Shown here: in pieces, positions 38,725 to 45,810 of the stretch | How positions within the stretch are numbered: the stretch's first letter is position 1 | Layout: every line of letters begins with the position of its first letter | DNA from: DASUPK01 sp963801055 | GTDB taxonomy: Bacteria; Actinomycetota; Thermoleophilia; Solirubrobacterales; 70-9 | Length of the DNA stretch: 64,000 nucleotides | Direction: 5' to 3' | Assembly (NCBI GenBank): GCA_963801055.1 | Contig: CAWDDE010000006.1 | Location: 186,001 to 250,000 of the forward strand | Notes under the pieces: generated by a model | What the model saw: the letters and a program-made list of their open reading frames with translations, nothing else | Told to the model about the DNA's origin: nothing | Database searches by the model: none | Program-made: the position numbers and the translations under genes

Positions 38725-39675
38725 ATGGTCTCGCCCGATCCCACCTTCTGGGCGCAGAAGCGAGTCACGGTCACCGGTGGAGCAGGATTCCTCGGCCGGC
38801 CGACGGTCGCGCTGCTCGAGTCGCTGGGCGCCGAGGTGAGGACGATCCGCTCGGCCGACCATGACCTGCGCGACCGCGCCGCCTGCTTCGAGGCGCTCCG
38901 GGACGCTCAGGTCGTCATCCACCTCGCGGCCAACGTGGGGGGCATCGGCTACAACCGCCGCAACCCCGGTCCCCTCGCTCACGACAACCTGGCGATGGGA
39001 CTGAACGTGTTCGAGGCCTGCCGCGAGCTTGGCGTGGAGAAGCTCGTCGCCGCCTGCTCGGTCTGCGCCTATCCGAAGTTCACGCCGGTGCCCTTCCGCG
39101 AGGAAGACATCTGGGACGGCTATCCGGAGGAGTCGAACGCCCCGTACGGGCTGGCGAAGAAGATGCTGCTCGTTCTCTCGGACTCCTACCGGCGCCAATA
39201 CGGCCTCGACTCGTGCGCTCCGGTGATGGCGAACCTCTACGGGCCCGGCGACAACTTCGACCTGGAGGACTCGCACGTGATCGCGGCGATGATCCACAAG
39301 TACGTGCTGGCCGCCGAGCGCGGCGACTCCGAGGTGGTGCTCTGGGGAACCGGTGAGCCCTCGCGCGAGTTCCTGTACGTGGACGACGCGGCCCGGGCGC
39401 TGCTCCTCTGCGCCGAGAGGCTTGACACGTCCGATCCCGTCAACATCGGCACCGGGACCGAGACGAAGATCAGGGATCTCGCCGAGTCGATCTGCGAGCT
39501 GACCGGCTTCGAGGGGGAGACCATCTGGGACTCCTCCAGGCCGGACGGGCAGCCCAAGCGTTACCTCGACACGAGCCGTGCCCGGGAGCTGATCGGGTTC
39601 GAGGCGGCGACGCCGCTGGACGAGGGCCTGAGGCGGACGATCGAGAGCTTTCGCGGCAGCCTCGCGCTGACCTGA
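38725..39675 (+). CDS. fcl: GDP-L-fucose synthase / NAD-dependent epimerase-reductase
   Basis: Intact, 316 residues. ATG 38725 gives MVSPDPTFWAQKRVTVTGGA, and the NADP loop is TGGAGFLGRPTVALLESLGA. HLAANVGGIGYNRRNPGPLA is the GDP-fucose synthase signature (usually AAKVGGI-x-A-N). The catalytic residues are in ACSVCAYPKFTPVPF and SNAPYGLAKKMLLV (YxxxK). NLYGPGDNFDLEDSHVIAAM and GEPSREFLYVDDAARALLLC support the assignment. It would epimerise and reduce GDP-4-dehydro-6-deoxy-mannose to GDP-L-fucose, downstream of Gmd. A related product such as GDP-6-deoxy-altrose or a heptose is possible. It is the boundary gene between the glycan locus and the housekeeping block. Confidence 0.85.
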   Translation: MVSPDPTFWAQKRVTVTGGAGFLGRPTVALLESLGAEVRTIRSADHDLRDRAACFEALRDAQVVIHLAANVGGIGYNRRNPGPLAHDNLAMGLNVFEACRELGVEKLVAACSVCAYPKFTPVPFREEDIWDGYPEESNAPYGLAKKMLLVLSDSYRRQYGLDSCAPVMANLYGPGDNFDLEDSHVIAAMIHKYVLAAERGDSEVVLWGTGEPSREFLYVDDAARALLLCAERLDTSDPVNIGTGTETKIRDLAESICELTGFEGETIWDSSRPDGQPKRYLDTSRARELIGFEAATPLDEGLRRTIESFRGSLALT

Positions 39676-39706
39676 GCGCGCCTACGCGCGTCGAGTCCAC
39701 GCGCTG

Positions 39707-40403
39707 ATGGCCGACTCCTTCGCCGCATTGACGCGGGAGATCATCTCCTGCACGCGTTGTCCACGGCTGGTCGAGTGGCGGGAGCGGAGTGCCGCGGAGC
39801 CGCCGCGGCGGCTACCGCGGCGAGCGCTACTGGGCGCGACCGCTGCCGGGCTTTGGCGATCCGCGCGCCGCGATTGTGGTGGTTGGGCTGGCGCCCGCGG
39901 CGCATGGTGGCAATCGGACCGGCCGCATCTTCACAGGCGATCGTTCCGGCGACTGGCTGTACGCGGCGCTCCATCGCGCCGGCCTCGCCAACCAGCCGAC
40001 CTCCGTGAGCGTCGACGACGGCCTGCGGCTTCGGGGCGCCTACGTCACGGCCGTCAATCGCTGCCCGCCGCCGCAGAACCGCCCGACGACCGAGGAGCGC
40101 GACAACTGCCTGCCGTATCTGGTCCGGGAGCTGCGTCTGCTTCGCGTGGCAACGGTGATCGTGGCGCTCGGCTCGTTCGCCTGGACCGGGTCGCTCCTGG
40201 CCCTGGCGGGGCTCGGCGCGGAGCTGCCGCGCCCGCGTCCGCGCTTCGCACACGGCGCGGAGGCCGCGCTCGGCACCGGGGAGCGGGAGTGGTCGCTGCT
40301 CGGCTGCTTTCACCCGAGTCAGCAGAACACCTTCACTGGCAAGCTGACCGAGCAGATGCTCGATGCGGTGTTCGAGCGTGCAAGGGGGCTCGCGCGCGCC
40401 TGA
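39707..40403 (+). CDS. Uracil-DNA glycosylase, family 5 (UDGb), frameshifted
   Basis: About 232 residues. MADSFAALTREIISCTRCPR opens with the CxxC half of the 4Fe-4S site. A shift near 39795 in a run of Cs and Gs joins it to RGERYWARPLPGFGDPRAAI. VVVGLAPAAHGGNRTGRIFT and GDRSGDWLYAALHRAGLANQ are the family 5 active-site region, which lacks the catalytic Asp of family 1. AYVTAVNRCPPPQNRPT holds another Cys, and CFHPSQQNTFTGKLTEQM is the diagnostic second motif. It excises uracil and deaminated purines from DNA. It is the first of a short housekeeping run, and its stop is 20 bases before the pgsA start. Confidence 0.9.
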
Positions 40404-40413
40404 GCTGGGCGGC

Positions 40414-40419
40414 CATACT
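40414..40419 (+). promoter_or_regulatory. -10 element of pgsA, leaderless-type
   Basis: CATACT ends six bases before GTG 40426. It lies just downstream of the glycosylase stop, so pgsA may be expressed independently. Confidence 0.4.
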
Positions 40420-40425
40420 TGCGAC

Positions 40426-40983
40426 GTGTTCCCGCTCAACCTGCCGAACACCCTGACCGTCCTCCGGATCCTTCTGGTGCCGGTCGTGGTCGTGGCGCTG
40501 CTCGACGAAACGCCGAACGGGGACGCGATCGCGGCCGGCGTGTTCGCCCTCGCGGCCTTCACCGACACCCTCGACGGCTACATCGCCCGCCAGCGAAACG
40601 CGGTCACGACCTTCGGCAAGCTGATGGACCCGATCGCGGACAAGCTGCTGATCGCCGCCGCCCTGATCGCGCTGGTCTCGCTCGATCGGCTCGCTGCCTG
40701 GATCGCGATGGTGATCATCGCCCGCGAGTTCGCCGTCACCGGGCTGCGGCTGGTCGCCGCGGAGCGGGGGGTGGTGATCCAGGCGAGCTGGCTCGGTAAG
40801 GCGAAGACGATCCTTCAGGTGGCGGCGATCATCTGCCTGATCGCGGTCAACCCGGCGCCGCTCGGGGTGGACCTGCTGGTCTACGCCGCGGTCGCGGCCA
40901 CGGTGATCAGCGGGGTCGACTACTTCTTCGGCTTCAGGCGGAGGCTGACGAGGCAGGGCGGGGCTCAGGCCGATCGCGCCTGA
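40426..40983 (+). CDS. pgsA: CDP-diacylglycerol-glycerol-3-phosphate 3-phosphatidyltransferase
   Basis: Intact, 185 residues. GTG 40426 gives VFPLNLPNTLTVLRILLVPV, the typical PgsA opening. The CDP-alcohol phosphotransferase motif D-G-x2-A-R-x8-G-x3-D-x3-D is complete within LDGYIARQRNAVTTFG and KLMDPIADK. Further membrane helices are LLIAAALIALVSLDRLAAWI, MVIIAREFAVTGLRLVAAER and LQVAAIICLIAVNPA. It makes phosphatidylglycerol phosphate in the cytoplasmic membrane. The last 50 bases overlap the convergent methyltransferase gene. It is not part of the polysaccharide pathway. Confidence 0.92.
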   Translation: MFPLNLPNTLTVLRILLVPVVVVALLDETPNGDAIAAGVFALAAFTDTLDGYIARQRNAVTTFGKLMDPIADKLLIAAALIALVSLDRLAAWIAMVIIAREFAVTGLRLVAAERGVVIQASWLGKAKTILQVAAIICLIAVNPAPLGVDLLVYAAVAATVISGVDYFFGFRRRLTRQGGAQADRA

Positions 40984-41626
40984 GATCGATCTCCGGCTTG
41001 AACACCACGCCGATCCCGCCCCACTGTCCGTAGCCTCGGTCGTCGTTCGGCTCGGCGAACTCGACCGTCCGGTGATGCGGTGCGAGCTCCTCCCAGAACC
41101 TGTCCACCTCGCAGGGAACGATCCTCTCTGACTGCTCCTCGTGTCTGAGGATGTCGTGGAAGGCGATCAGCCCGCCGGGCGCCACGAGCGGCTCATACAG
41201 CTCCCAGTCACGCTTCACCCCCTCGTAGCTGTGATCGCCGTCGATCAGCAGGAAGTCGATGGACCGGCCGGCCAGCAGCCTCTCGAGACGCCGAACAGTC
41301 TTTGGATCGTGCGAGTCGCGGCGGACCGCGTGGAGGCGCTGGTCTGGTTGGGTGAAGAACTTCCGGAACCGTCGAGCGTCGCGCCAGGAGTACCCGCCTC
41401 CGAAGAGCCCCTTCGGGAGGTCGATACTGACCAATGACGCTTCGGGGTGCGCCAGGCGGCACCAGGCCCACAGGGTTCCCCCCTTGTCCGTCCCAATCTC
41501 GACGACGGTGCGGGGCCGCCGCTCGCGGACCAGTGCGATCAAGGGTTCGAGCTCGGGGACCTTCTGGTACGCCCCGCGTCGAACAGCTTCTCTGGCTAAC
41601 TCCTTATCGGTGTCGGCCCCGGTCAT
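40934..41626 (-). CDS. SAM-dependent methyltransferase, cephalosporin hydroxylase/Methyltransf_24-like
   Basis: Intact, 230 residues. MTGADTDKELAREAVRRGAY leads to PRTVVEIGTDKGGTLWAWCR (SAM site), LVSIDLPKGLFGGGYSWRDA, SIDFLLIDGDHSYEGVKRDW and LYEPLVAPGGLIAFHDILRH. The DGDHSYEGVxxD and FHD elements are typical of this group, which is common around actinobacterial glycan genes. Its ATG overlaps the folE2 stop (ATGA), an odd pairing with a folate gene. The 3' end overlaps pgsA by 50 bases. The substrate is unknown. Confidence 0.85.
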   Translation of the reverse strand: MTGADTDKELAREAVRRGAYQKVPELEPLIALVRERRPRTVVEIGTDKGGTLWAWCRLAHPEASLVSIDLPKGLFGGGYSWRDARRFRKFFTQPDQRLHAVRRDSHDPKTVRRLERLLAGRSIDFLLIDGDHSYEGVKRDWELYEPLVAPGGLIAFHDILRHEEQSERIVPCEVDRFWEELAPHHRTVEFAEPNDDRGYGQWGGIGVVFKPEIDLRRDRPEPRPASSASA

Positions 41627-42654
41627 GGACCATGGGCGGCGGGCGCCTCGAGCCACTCGCGCGTCGTGGTCTGGTGGCGCGAGTGCTCGCCGCTCTCCAG
41701 CTCGCCGATGATCTCTGAGAGCAGCCCGTACCGCTCGGCGACCACGTTGTGGCGGTGGATCGTCTCGAGATTCTCCTGGCGGGCGTGGACGAAGGCGCCG
41801 TCGCGGAGCTCGGGGAAGGTCTCGGTGACCTGGCGGATCATCTCGCGCACGCAGTCCTCGACGAAGCGTGGGTTGGCATGGGCCTTCTCGACGACCGCGC
41901 GCTCGTCTGCCCTCTTCATCAGCTCGTAGATCTCGCTGGACATCGAGGTCTCGACGATGCGAAGGAGCTGACGGGCGTCGACGTCGGCGCCGGAGCCTTC
42001 GGGAATGCCGACGTAGAGTGTGCCGATCCCCCGCTGGTTGTGGGTGGCGATCGGGACGGCGTCGACGATACGGTCGATCTCCTCCCGATCGAAGCCCTGC
42101 TCGGCGAGGCGCTCGCGGGCCCCGTCCTCCACCAGTCCCTGGGCGCAGGGGCAGGCGGTCATGCCCTGTGCCTCGACGCCGGTCAGGGTGCGCGTGCCGC
42201 GGTCCGAGGCGACCGCGGTGCCGAAGAGGGTGTAGAGCTCCTGCGTGGGCAGGCCGGAGACCGGGGCCGGGACGGTCTCGGGGTAGCGGGCCGCGATCTT
42301 CACCTCCGCGCGGAGGCCGTCCTGGCGCTCTCGGACCCGCTCGGCGATGTGCGCGGCGAGGCCCTCGGCGCGCAGCGCCTCGCCGAGGACGACGGTGTCG
42401 ATCGCTTCGTTGACGACCTCCTCGAAGCGGGACATGTGGACGCCGGCCTGCTCGGGGTTGAGGTCGACGAAGCACTCGAGGTCGGCGTGGTAGAGGGATT
42501 CGTCGCCGGCGGGGCCCCCGTTCTGGGTCCCGCAGACGCGGATGATCTTCTCGATGCCGATGACGCCGACGCGGGAGAGGCTCACCCTGGTCGAGGGGGT
42601 CTCCGCCTGGGCGTCGCGGCTCGGTGCTGAGAGCGCTTGGGTTGAATTGGTCAT
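41623..42654 (-). CDS. folE2: GTP cyclohydrolase I type IB (FolE2/MptA family)
   Basis: Intact, 343 residues. Converts GTP to dihydroneopterin triphosphate, the first step of tetrahydrofolate synthesis, in a zinc-independent enzyme class. VSLSRVGVIGIEKIIRVCGT opens the T-fold; DLECFVDLNPEQAGVHMSRF is the family hallmark. The catalytic Cys is in GMTACPCAQGLV, and HNQRGIGTLYVGIPEG and HANPRFVEDCVREMIRQ complete the conserved set. The protein is at the long end for the family. It is divergent from the sigma factor gene and has a CATACT seven bases before its ATG. Its stop overlaps the methyltransferase ATG. Confidence 0.93.
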   Translation of the reverse strand: MTNSTQALSAPSRDAQAETPSTRVSLSRVGVIGIEKIIRVCGTQNGGPAGDESLYHADLECFVDLNPEQAGVHMSRFEEVVNEAIDTVVLGEALRAEGLAAHIAERVRERQDGLRAEVKIAARYPETVPAPVSGLPTQELYTLFGTAVASDRGTRTLTGVEAQGMTACPCAQGLVEDGARERLAEQGFDREEIDRIVDAVPIATHNQRGIGTLYVGIPEGSGADVDARQLLRIVETSMSSEIYELMKRADERAVVEKAHANPRFVEDCVREMIRQVTETFPELRDGAFVHARQENLETIHRHNVVAERYGLLSEIIGELESGEHSRHQTTTREWLEAPAAHGP

Positions 42655-42661
42655 AGGTCCA

Positions 42662-42667
42662 AGTATG
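42662..42667 (-). promoter_or_regulatory. -10 element of folE2, leaderless-type
   Basis: CATACT ends seven bases before ATG 42654. The octamer CATACTTG is repeated 26 bases upstream at 42686-42693. Confidence 0.45.
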
Positions 42668-42761
42668 TCCGGGTTCGGGTCGATTCAAGTATGCCTGGCC
42701 GATGTGGTGGGCCCCGCGCAAATGCCTCAAAAGTTGGTCGATGTTCCCGCCGCGTCGTCCA

Positions 42762-42767
42762 TATACT
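42762..42767 (+). promoter_or_regulatory. Candidate -10 of the sigma factor gene
   Basis: TATACT is the best -10 match between folE2 and the sigma gene. TTGGTC at 42734-42739 is a possible -35, but the 22-base gap is too long for a standard promoter. The leader to TTG 42836 would be about 65 bases. Confidence 0.35.
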
Positions 42768-42822
42768 CCGATCGCTGTAGACCGGCCCTGGTCAGGGGGT
42801 GGGGTCGGGACACATTGGGAGA

Positions 42823-42830
42823 GGAGGAGG
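42823..42830 (+). promoter_or_regulatory. Ribosome binding site fixing the TTG start of the sigma factor
   Basis: GGAGGAGG lies five bases before TTG 42836. It decides in favour of this TTG over in-frame upstream codons, which extend into the divergent folE2 gene. Confidence 0.75.
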
Positions 42831-42835
42831 CCAGT

Positions 42836-43960
42836 TTGGCGTCGATTCGCCCGGCCGTAGCGGCCGACGAACAGCCATTTGGGGAGAGCGAGGAGTTGCT
42901 GCGTGGGCTGCTCGCGACCGGGACGGAGCGGGGTTATCTGACCTTCGAGGAGATCGGGTCCACCCTCGAGGAGGTCGAGGTCACCAAGGAGCAGGTCTCG
43001 GAGCTGCACAGCCATCTGGTCGAGCAGGGCGTGGACGTGATCGCGGCCGACGGGGTGACCGCGTACAAGGAGAGCAAGGGCGCCGAGGACGGGGCGAATG
43101 GAAGGCGCAAGCAGGAGCTCGATCTCACCGTCGAGCCCAGCCTGGATTCGCTGCGGCTCTATCTGCGCTCGATCGGATCGGTCGACCTGCTCACGGCAGA
43201 GCAGGAGGTCGAGCTGGCGAAGAGGATCGAGCGGGGGGACATGGACGCGAAGCGGCACATGGTGGAGGCCAATCTTCGCCTGGTCGTGTCGATCGCCAAG
43301 TCGTATCTGGGCCGGGGGCTGAGCTTCTTGGACTTGATTCAGGAGGGGTCGCTGGGGCTGATCAGGGCGGTGGAGAAGTTCGACTACCGGCGGGGTTACA
43401 AGTTCTCGACCTACGCCACCTGGTGGATCAGGCAGGCGGTGACGCGCGCGCTGGCGGACAAGTCGCGGACGATTCGGATTCCGGTCCACATGGTGGAGAA
43501 GCTGAACCGGGTTGTGCACGTGGAGAGGCACCTCGTCCAGCGGCTGGGGCGGGAGCCGGAGCCGCAGGAGATTGCGGTCGAGCTGGGGTGGAGCGTGCGC
43601 GAGGTGAGGGAGGTGCTGCGGGTCAGCCAGATGCCGGTGTCGCTGGAGAAGCCGGTGGGGGATGAGGACGATTCCGAGCTCGGGGACTTCGTCGCGGATG
43701 ACACCGTCGAGTCGCCGTTCGAGACGGCGTCGGACAACCTGCAGAGGGAGGACGTGCAAAGGGCGCTGGCCGCGCTGCCCAGGCGTGACCGGGAGGTGCT
43801 GGAGCTTCGTTACGGGCTCAATGGGCGGAAGCCGATGACGCTCGAGGAGGTGGGTGATGCGTTCGGGGTGACCCGGGAGCGGATCCGCCAGATCGAGAAC
43901 AACACGCTGAAGCGTCTCAAGGGCCTGCCCGAGGCCCAGTGCCTGCGCGGGTTGGGCTAG
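42836..43960 (+). CDS. sigA: Primary RNA polymerase sigma factor (sigma-70 group 1)
   Basis: Intact, 374 residues from TTG 42836. A region 1.1-like N-terminus (YLTFEEIGSTLEEVEVTKEQ) is short. Region 1.2 is DSLRLYLRSIGSVDLLTAEQ. Region 2 runs from HMVEANLRLVVSIAKSYLGR through LSFLDLIQEGSLGLIRAVEK and FDYRRGYKFSTYATWWIRQA (the -10 recognition helix). Region 3 has PVHMVEKLNRVVHVERHLVQ. Region 4 is REVLELRYGLNGRKPMTLEE and VGDAFGVTRERIRQIENNTL. Sequence and domain set match the housekeeping factor (RpoD/SigA). Its own targets probably include the -10 hexamers listed in this annotation. Confidence 0.95.
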   Translation: MASIRPAVAADEQPFGESEELLRGLLATGTERGYLTFEEIGSTLEEVEVTKEQVSELHSHLVEQGVDVIAADGVTAYKESKGAEDGANGRRKQELDLTVEPSLDSLRLYLRSIGSVDLLTAEQEVELAKRIERGDMDAKRHMVEANLRLVVSIAKSYLGRGLSFLDLIQEGSLGLIRAVEKFDYRRGYKFSTYATWWIRQAVTRALADKSRTIRIPVHMVEKLNRVVHVERHLVQRLGREPEPQEIAVELGWSVREVREVLRVSQMPVSLEKPVGDEDDSELGDFVADDTVESPFETASDNLQREDVQRALAALPRRDREVLELRYGLNGRKPMTLEEVGDAFGVTRERIRQIENNTLKRLKGLPEAQCLRGLG

Positions 43961-43978
43961 CGCCTTATTCCCGGGCGC

Positions 43979-44148
43979 CTAATCGGGGACCGCCAACTGG
44001 GCCCCATGGCGCTCCAGGTACTCCTCGATTCGAGTCATCACGAAGCTGCCCGGCCCTTCCGATTCCGACTCGGAAGCGGTCTGCCGGGTTCGAGCGAGGA
44101 GGCCGTCGCGACCGCCCGCGGGATCGTGACCTGATGATTCGATGACAT
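43979..44148 (-). CDS. AbrB/MazE-like small DNA-binding protein, frameshifted
   Basis: About 55 residues. ATG 44148 gives MSSNHQVTIPRAVATASSLE followed by PG, the swapped-hairpin AbrB motif (normally K-x-QVTIPK-x-x-R-x-x-LGLxPGD). A one-base shift near 44075 leads to GPGSFVMTRIEEYLERHGAQ and LAVPD, with TAG at 43979-43981. No toxin gene is visible beside it: the sigma gene is convergent, and tRNA-Tyr lies upstream. It may be an orphan antitoxin or a small regulator. The assignment depends on the short motif and on joining two frames. Confidence 0.55.
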
Positions 44149-44200
44149 GCCGCGTCCGCGCCAGACCGCCGGAGGGTCGGAAGCATCCGCCGAGTCAGAG

Positions 44201-44282
44201 TGGGGGAGGGAGGATTCGAACCTCCGAAGGCTGAGCCTGACGGTTTACAGCCGCCGTCCTTTGTCCGCTTGGATACTCCCCC
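44201..44282 (-). tRNA. tRNA-Tyr (GTA)
   Basis: 82-nt class II tRNA. The acceptor GGGGGAG pairs with CTCCCCC, with discriminator A. The anticodon stem GGCGG/CCGTC (one G-T pair) holds the loop CTGTAAA with anticodon GTA. A long variable arm follows. The T arm is GGAGG-TTCGAAT-CCTCC. The 3' CCA is not encoded. Confidence 0.93.
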
Positions 44283-44292
44283 GGCGGTACAG

Positions 44293-44298
44293 ATTCTA
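44293..44298 (-). promoter_or_regulatory. -10 element of tRNA-Tyr
   Basis: TAGAAT on the minus strand lies ten bases before the mature 5' end, so transcription would start about three bases upstream of it. Confidence 0.5.
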
Positions 44299-44324
44299 GA
44301 ACCGCGTCCGCGCCATAGACCAGC

Positions 44325-44749
44325 TCACGGATCGGTGCGGCGCGGCTCGATCTCGTACTCCGCGTACTTAGGCCCGCCAAGCTGGACCGCCCGTCTTCCC
44401 TTCGAGGTCCGTTGCAGGGATGAACCACCGGCGGCCAGCTGACGTGAGCGCAAAGAGATAGTCGACCTTTGCTGGATCGAAGAGTCTTCGACCACCCCAT
44501 TCCAGCTCTGATTGCCACCGCACGTGACCAGCGAGACCGGAAGCGGAGGTGTTCGTTCGGAGTGTGGAGTTCCTGCGTCGACGTCTTCACCTGGATCCGG
44601 AGGAGGCGTTCACCGATCTGAGCGACGAGGTCGAAGTCCGGGCTATGTCCGACGGGAAGCGCCACCAGCGCACCGACTCTCGTGAGCCACTCGATAGCCG
44701 ACGCTTCGCCGAGGTCTCCTTGCCGCCGGCGATTGATCAATCGCTCCAT
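44325..44749 (-). CDS. PD-(D/E)XK protein, group I intron endonuclease-like (PDDEXK_5), frameshifted
   Basis: About 140 residues. ATG 44749 gives MERLINRRRQGDLGEASAIE; the Glu in GDLGEA starts the nuclease motif. HSPDFDLVAQIGERLLRIQV then KTS supplies the D...QxK core. After a shift near 44560 come NQSWNGVV and, in a third frame, VDYLFALTSAGRRWFIPATD. The end is GGPKYAEYEIEPRRTDP with TGA at 44325-44327. Order and spacing match the PF11645 family. No group I intron is seen in the neighbouring tRNA-Tyr, so this looks like a stand-alone member, which is common in actinobacteria. Its cellular role is unknown. Confidence 0.65.
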
Positions 44750-44755
44750 GACGCG

Positions 44756-44761
44756 AACATA
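44756..44761 (-). promoter_or_regulatory. -10 element of PD-(D/E)XK gene, leaderless-type
   Basis: TATGTT ends six bases before ATG 44749. Confidence 0.4.
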
Positions 44762-44839
44762 CGTTCGGAGATGGGACTCATGGCGCGCGGAGTACAACAA
44801 GACGGTGACAAGAGATCCAGCAGAGTCAGCGCAGCCGGA

Positions 44840-44845
44840 TAGCGT
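44840..44845 (+). promoter_or_regulatory. -10 element of SDR gene, leaderless-type
   Basis: TAGCGT ends seven bases before ATG 44853. Confidence 0.45.
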
Positions 44846-44852
44846 CCGCTCC

Positions 44853-45563
44853 ATGCCCGACCTAAGCGGCCGCGTGTTCGCGATCGCCGGCGCCGGCGGC
44901 GGCCTCGGCCCCGTCGTCTCGAAGCGCCTCGCCGACGCCGGCGCCAACCTCGCCCTCGCCGACCGCAGCCAGGAGATCGCGGACTCCGTCGCGCAGGACC
45001 TCGGCCTCCCCGACGACCGCGTCGACCCCTACGCCGTCGACCTCCTCGACGAGGCCGCAACCAACGACTGGGCCGCCGCGGCCGAGAAGAAATTCGGCCG
45101 CGTGGACGGACTCCTCCACCTGGTCGGCGGCTACCGCGGTGGCGATCCGATCGACAGCTTCGACCTCACCGACTACGACTGGCTGCACGCCCTCCTCGTC
45201 CGCACTCTGCAGCTGACCAGCCGCGCCTTCCACGACCCCCTGACCCGGAGCGAACACGGCCGCTTCGTCCTCGTCTCCGCCTCCGCGGCCCAGAACCCCG
45301 TCAACACCAACGCCGCCTACGCCTCGGCCAAGGCAGCCGCCGAGGCCTGGACCCTGGCCCTCGCCGATTCCTTCGCCGGCACCAACGCCACCGCCAACAT
45401 CATCATCGTCAACGCGATCGAGACCCCCCAGATCCGCGAATCGAGCCCGGACGTGGACCGCCCCACCTTCACCCCGGCCGAGGACCTGGCGGACGCCATC
45501 GCCTTCCTCTGCTCGGACTCCGCGGCACGAATGAACGGCCAGCGCCTCTCCCTCCACCCCTGA
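44853..45563 (+). CDS. Short-chain dehydrogenase/reductase
   Basis: Intact, 236 residues. MPDLSGRVFAIAGAGGGLGP holds the Gly-rich coenzyme loop; LADRSQEIADSVAQDLGLPD suggests NAD(H) or NADP(H) use without a clear rule. DGLLHLVGGYRGGDPIDSFD replaces the usual NNAG. The catalytic Ser is in FVLVSASAAQNPVN and the YxxxK in AYASAKAAAEAW. ETPQIRESSPDVDRPTFTPA and FLCSDSAARMNGQRLSLHP close the fold. Third codon positions are strongly C-biased. ATG 44853 is used because TAGCGT sits seven bases before it; the frame is open further upstream. Substrate unknown. Confidence 0.85.
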   Translation: MPDLSGRVFAIAGAGGGLGPVVSKRLADAGANLALADRSQEIADSVAQDLGLPDDRVDPYAVDLLDEAATNDWAAAAEKKFGRVDGLLHLVGGYRGGDPIDSFDLTDYDWLHALLVRTLQLTSRAFHDPLTRSEHGRFVLVSASAAQNPVNTNAAYASAKAAAEAWTLALADSFAGTNATANIIIVNAIETPQIRESSPDVDRPTFTPAEDLADAIAFLCSDSAARMNGQRLSLHP

Positions 45564-45596
45564 GAATCGCCACTCCAACCGTCTCCCGGCCCTCGC

Positions 45597-45602
45597 TACA
45601 GT
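45597..45602 (+). promoter_or_regulatory. -10 element of tRNA-Thr
   Basis: TACAGT lies nine bases before the mature 5' end of tRNA-Thr, the same arrangement as at tRNA-Tyr. Confidence 0.5.
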
Positions 45603-45611
45603 GACAGCCGC

Positions 45612-45684
<73 letters not shown>

Positions 45685-45693
45685 CCTCAGGAA

Positions 45694-45748
45694 AGCCCCA
45701 CTTAGGTTGGTTTTCCTTGTCAACCTCCTTTGACATCTTTGTGGGGCT
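45694..45748. repeat. Nested inverted repeat downstream of tRNA-Thr
   Basis: Outer arms AGCCCCAC (45694-45701) and GTGGGGCT (45741-45748). Inner arms AGGTTG (45704-45709) and CAACCT (45721-45726) around a T-rich loop. It could be the tRNA terminator or a recombinase arm site at the island's left end. No equivalent is seen next to the right repeat. Confidence 0.55.
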
Positions 45749-45810
45749 CCGCTCCGATGCGATATTGATTGTGTTCCTTGCGGTTCGGGGCAGTCGACGG
45801 GAAGGCACAC

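Noticed and set aside
43959..43980. Intrinsic terminator after the sigma factor gene
   Set aside because: The best hairpin has a 5-bp stem and a 9-base loop with no T-run; too weak to list.
44682..44852. N-terminal extension of the SDR
   Set aside because: The extra 57 residues read antisense through the PD-(D/E)XK gene, and a -10 hexamer sits seven bases before ATG 44853.
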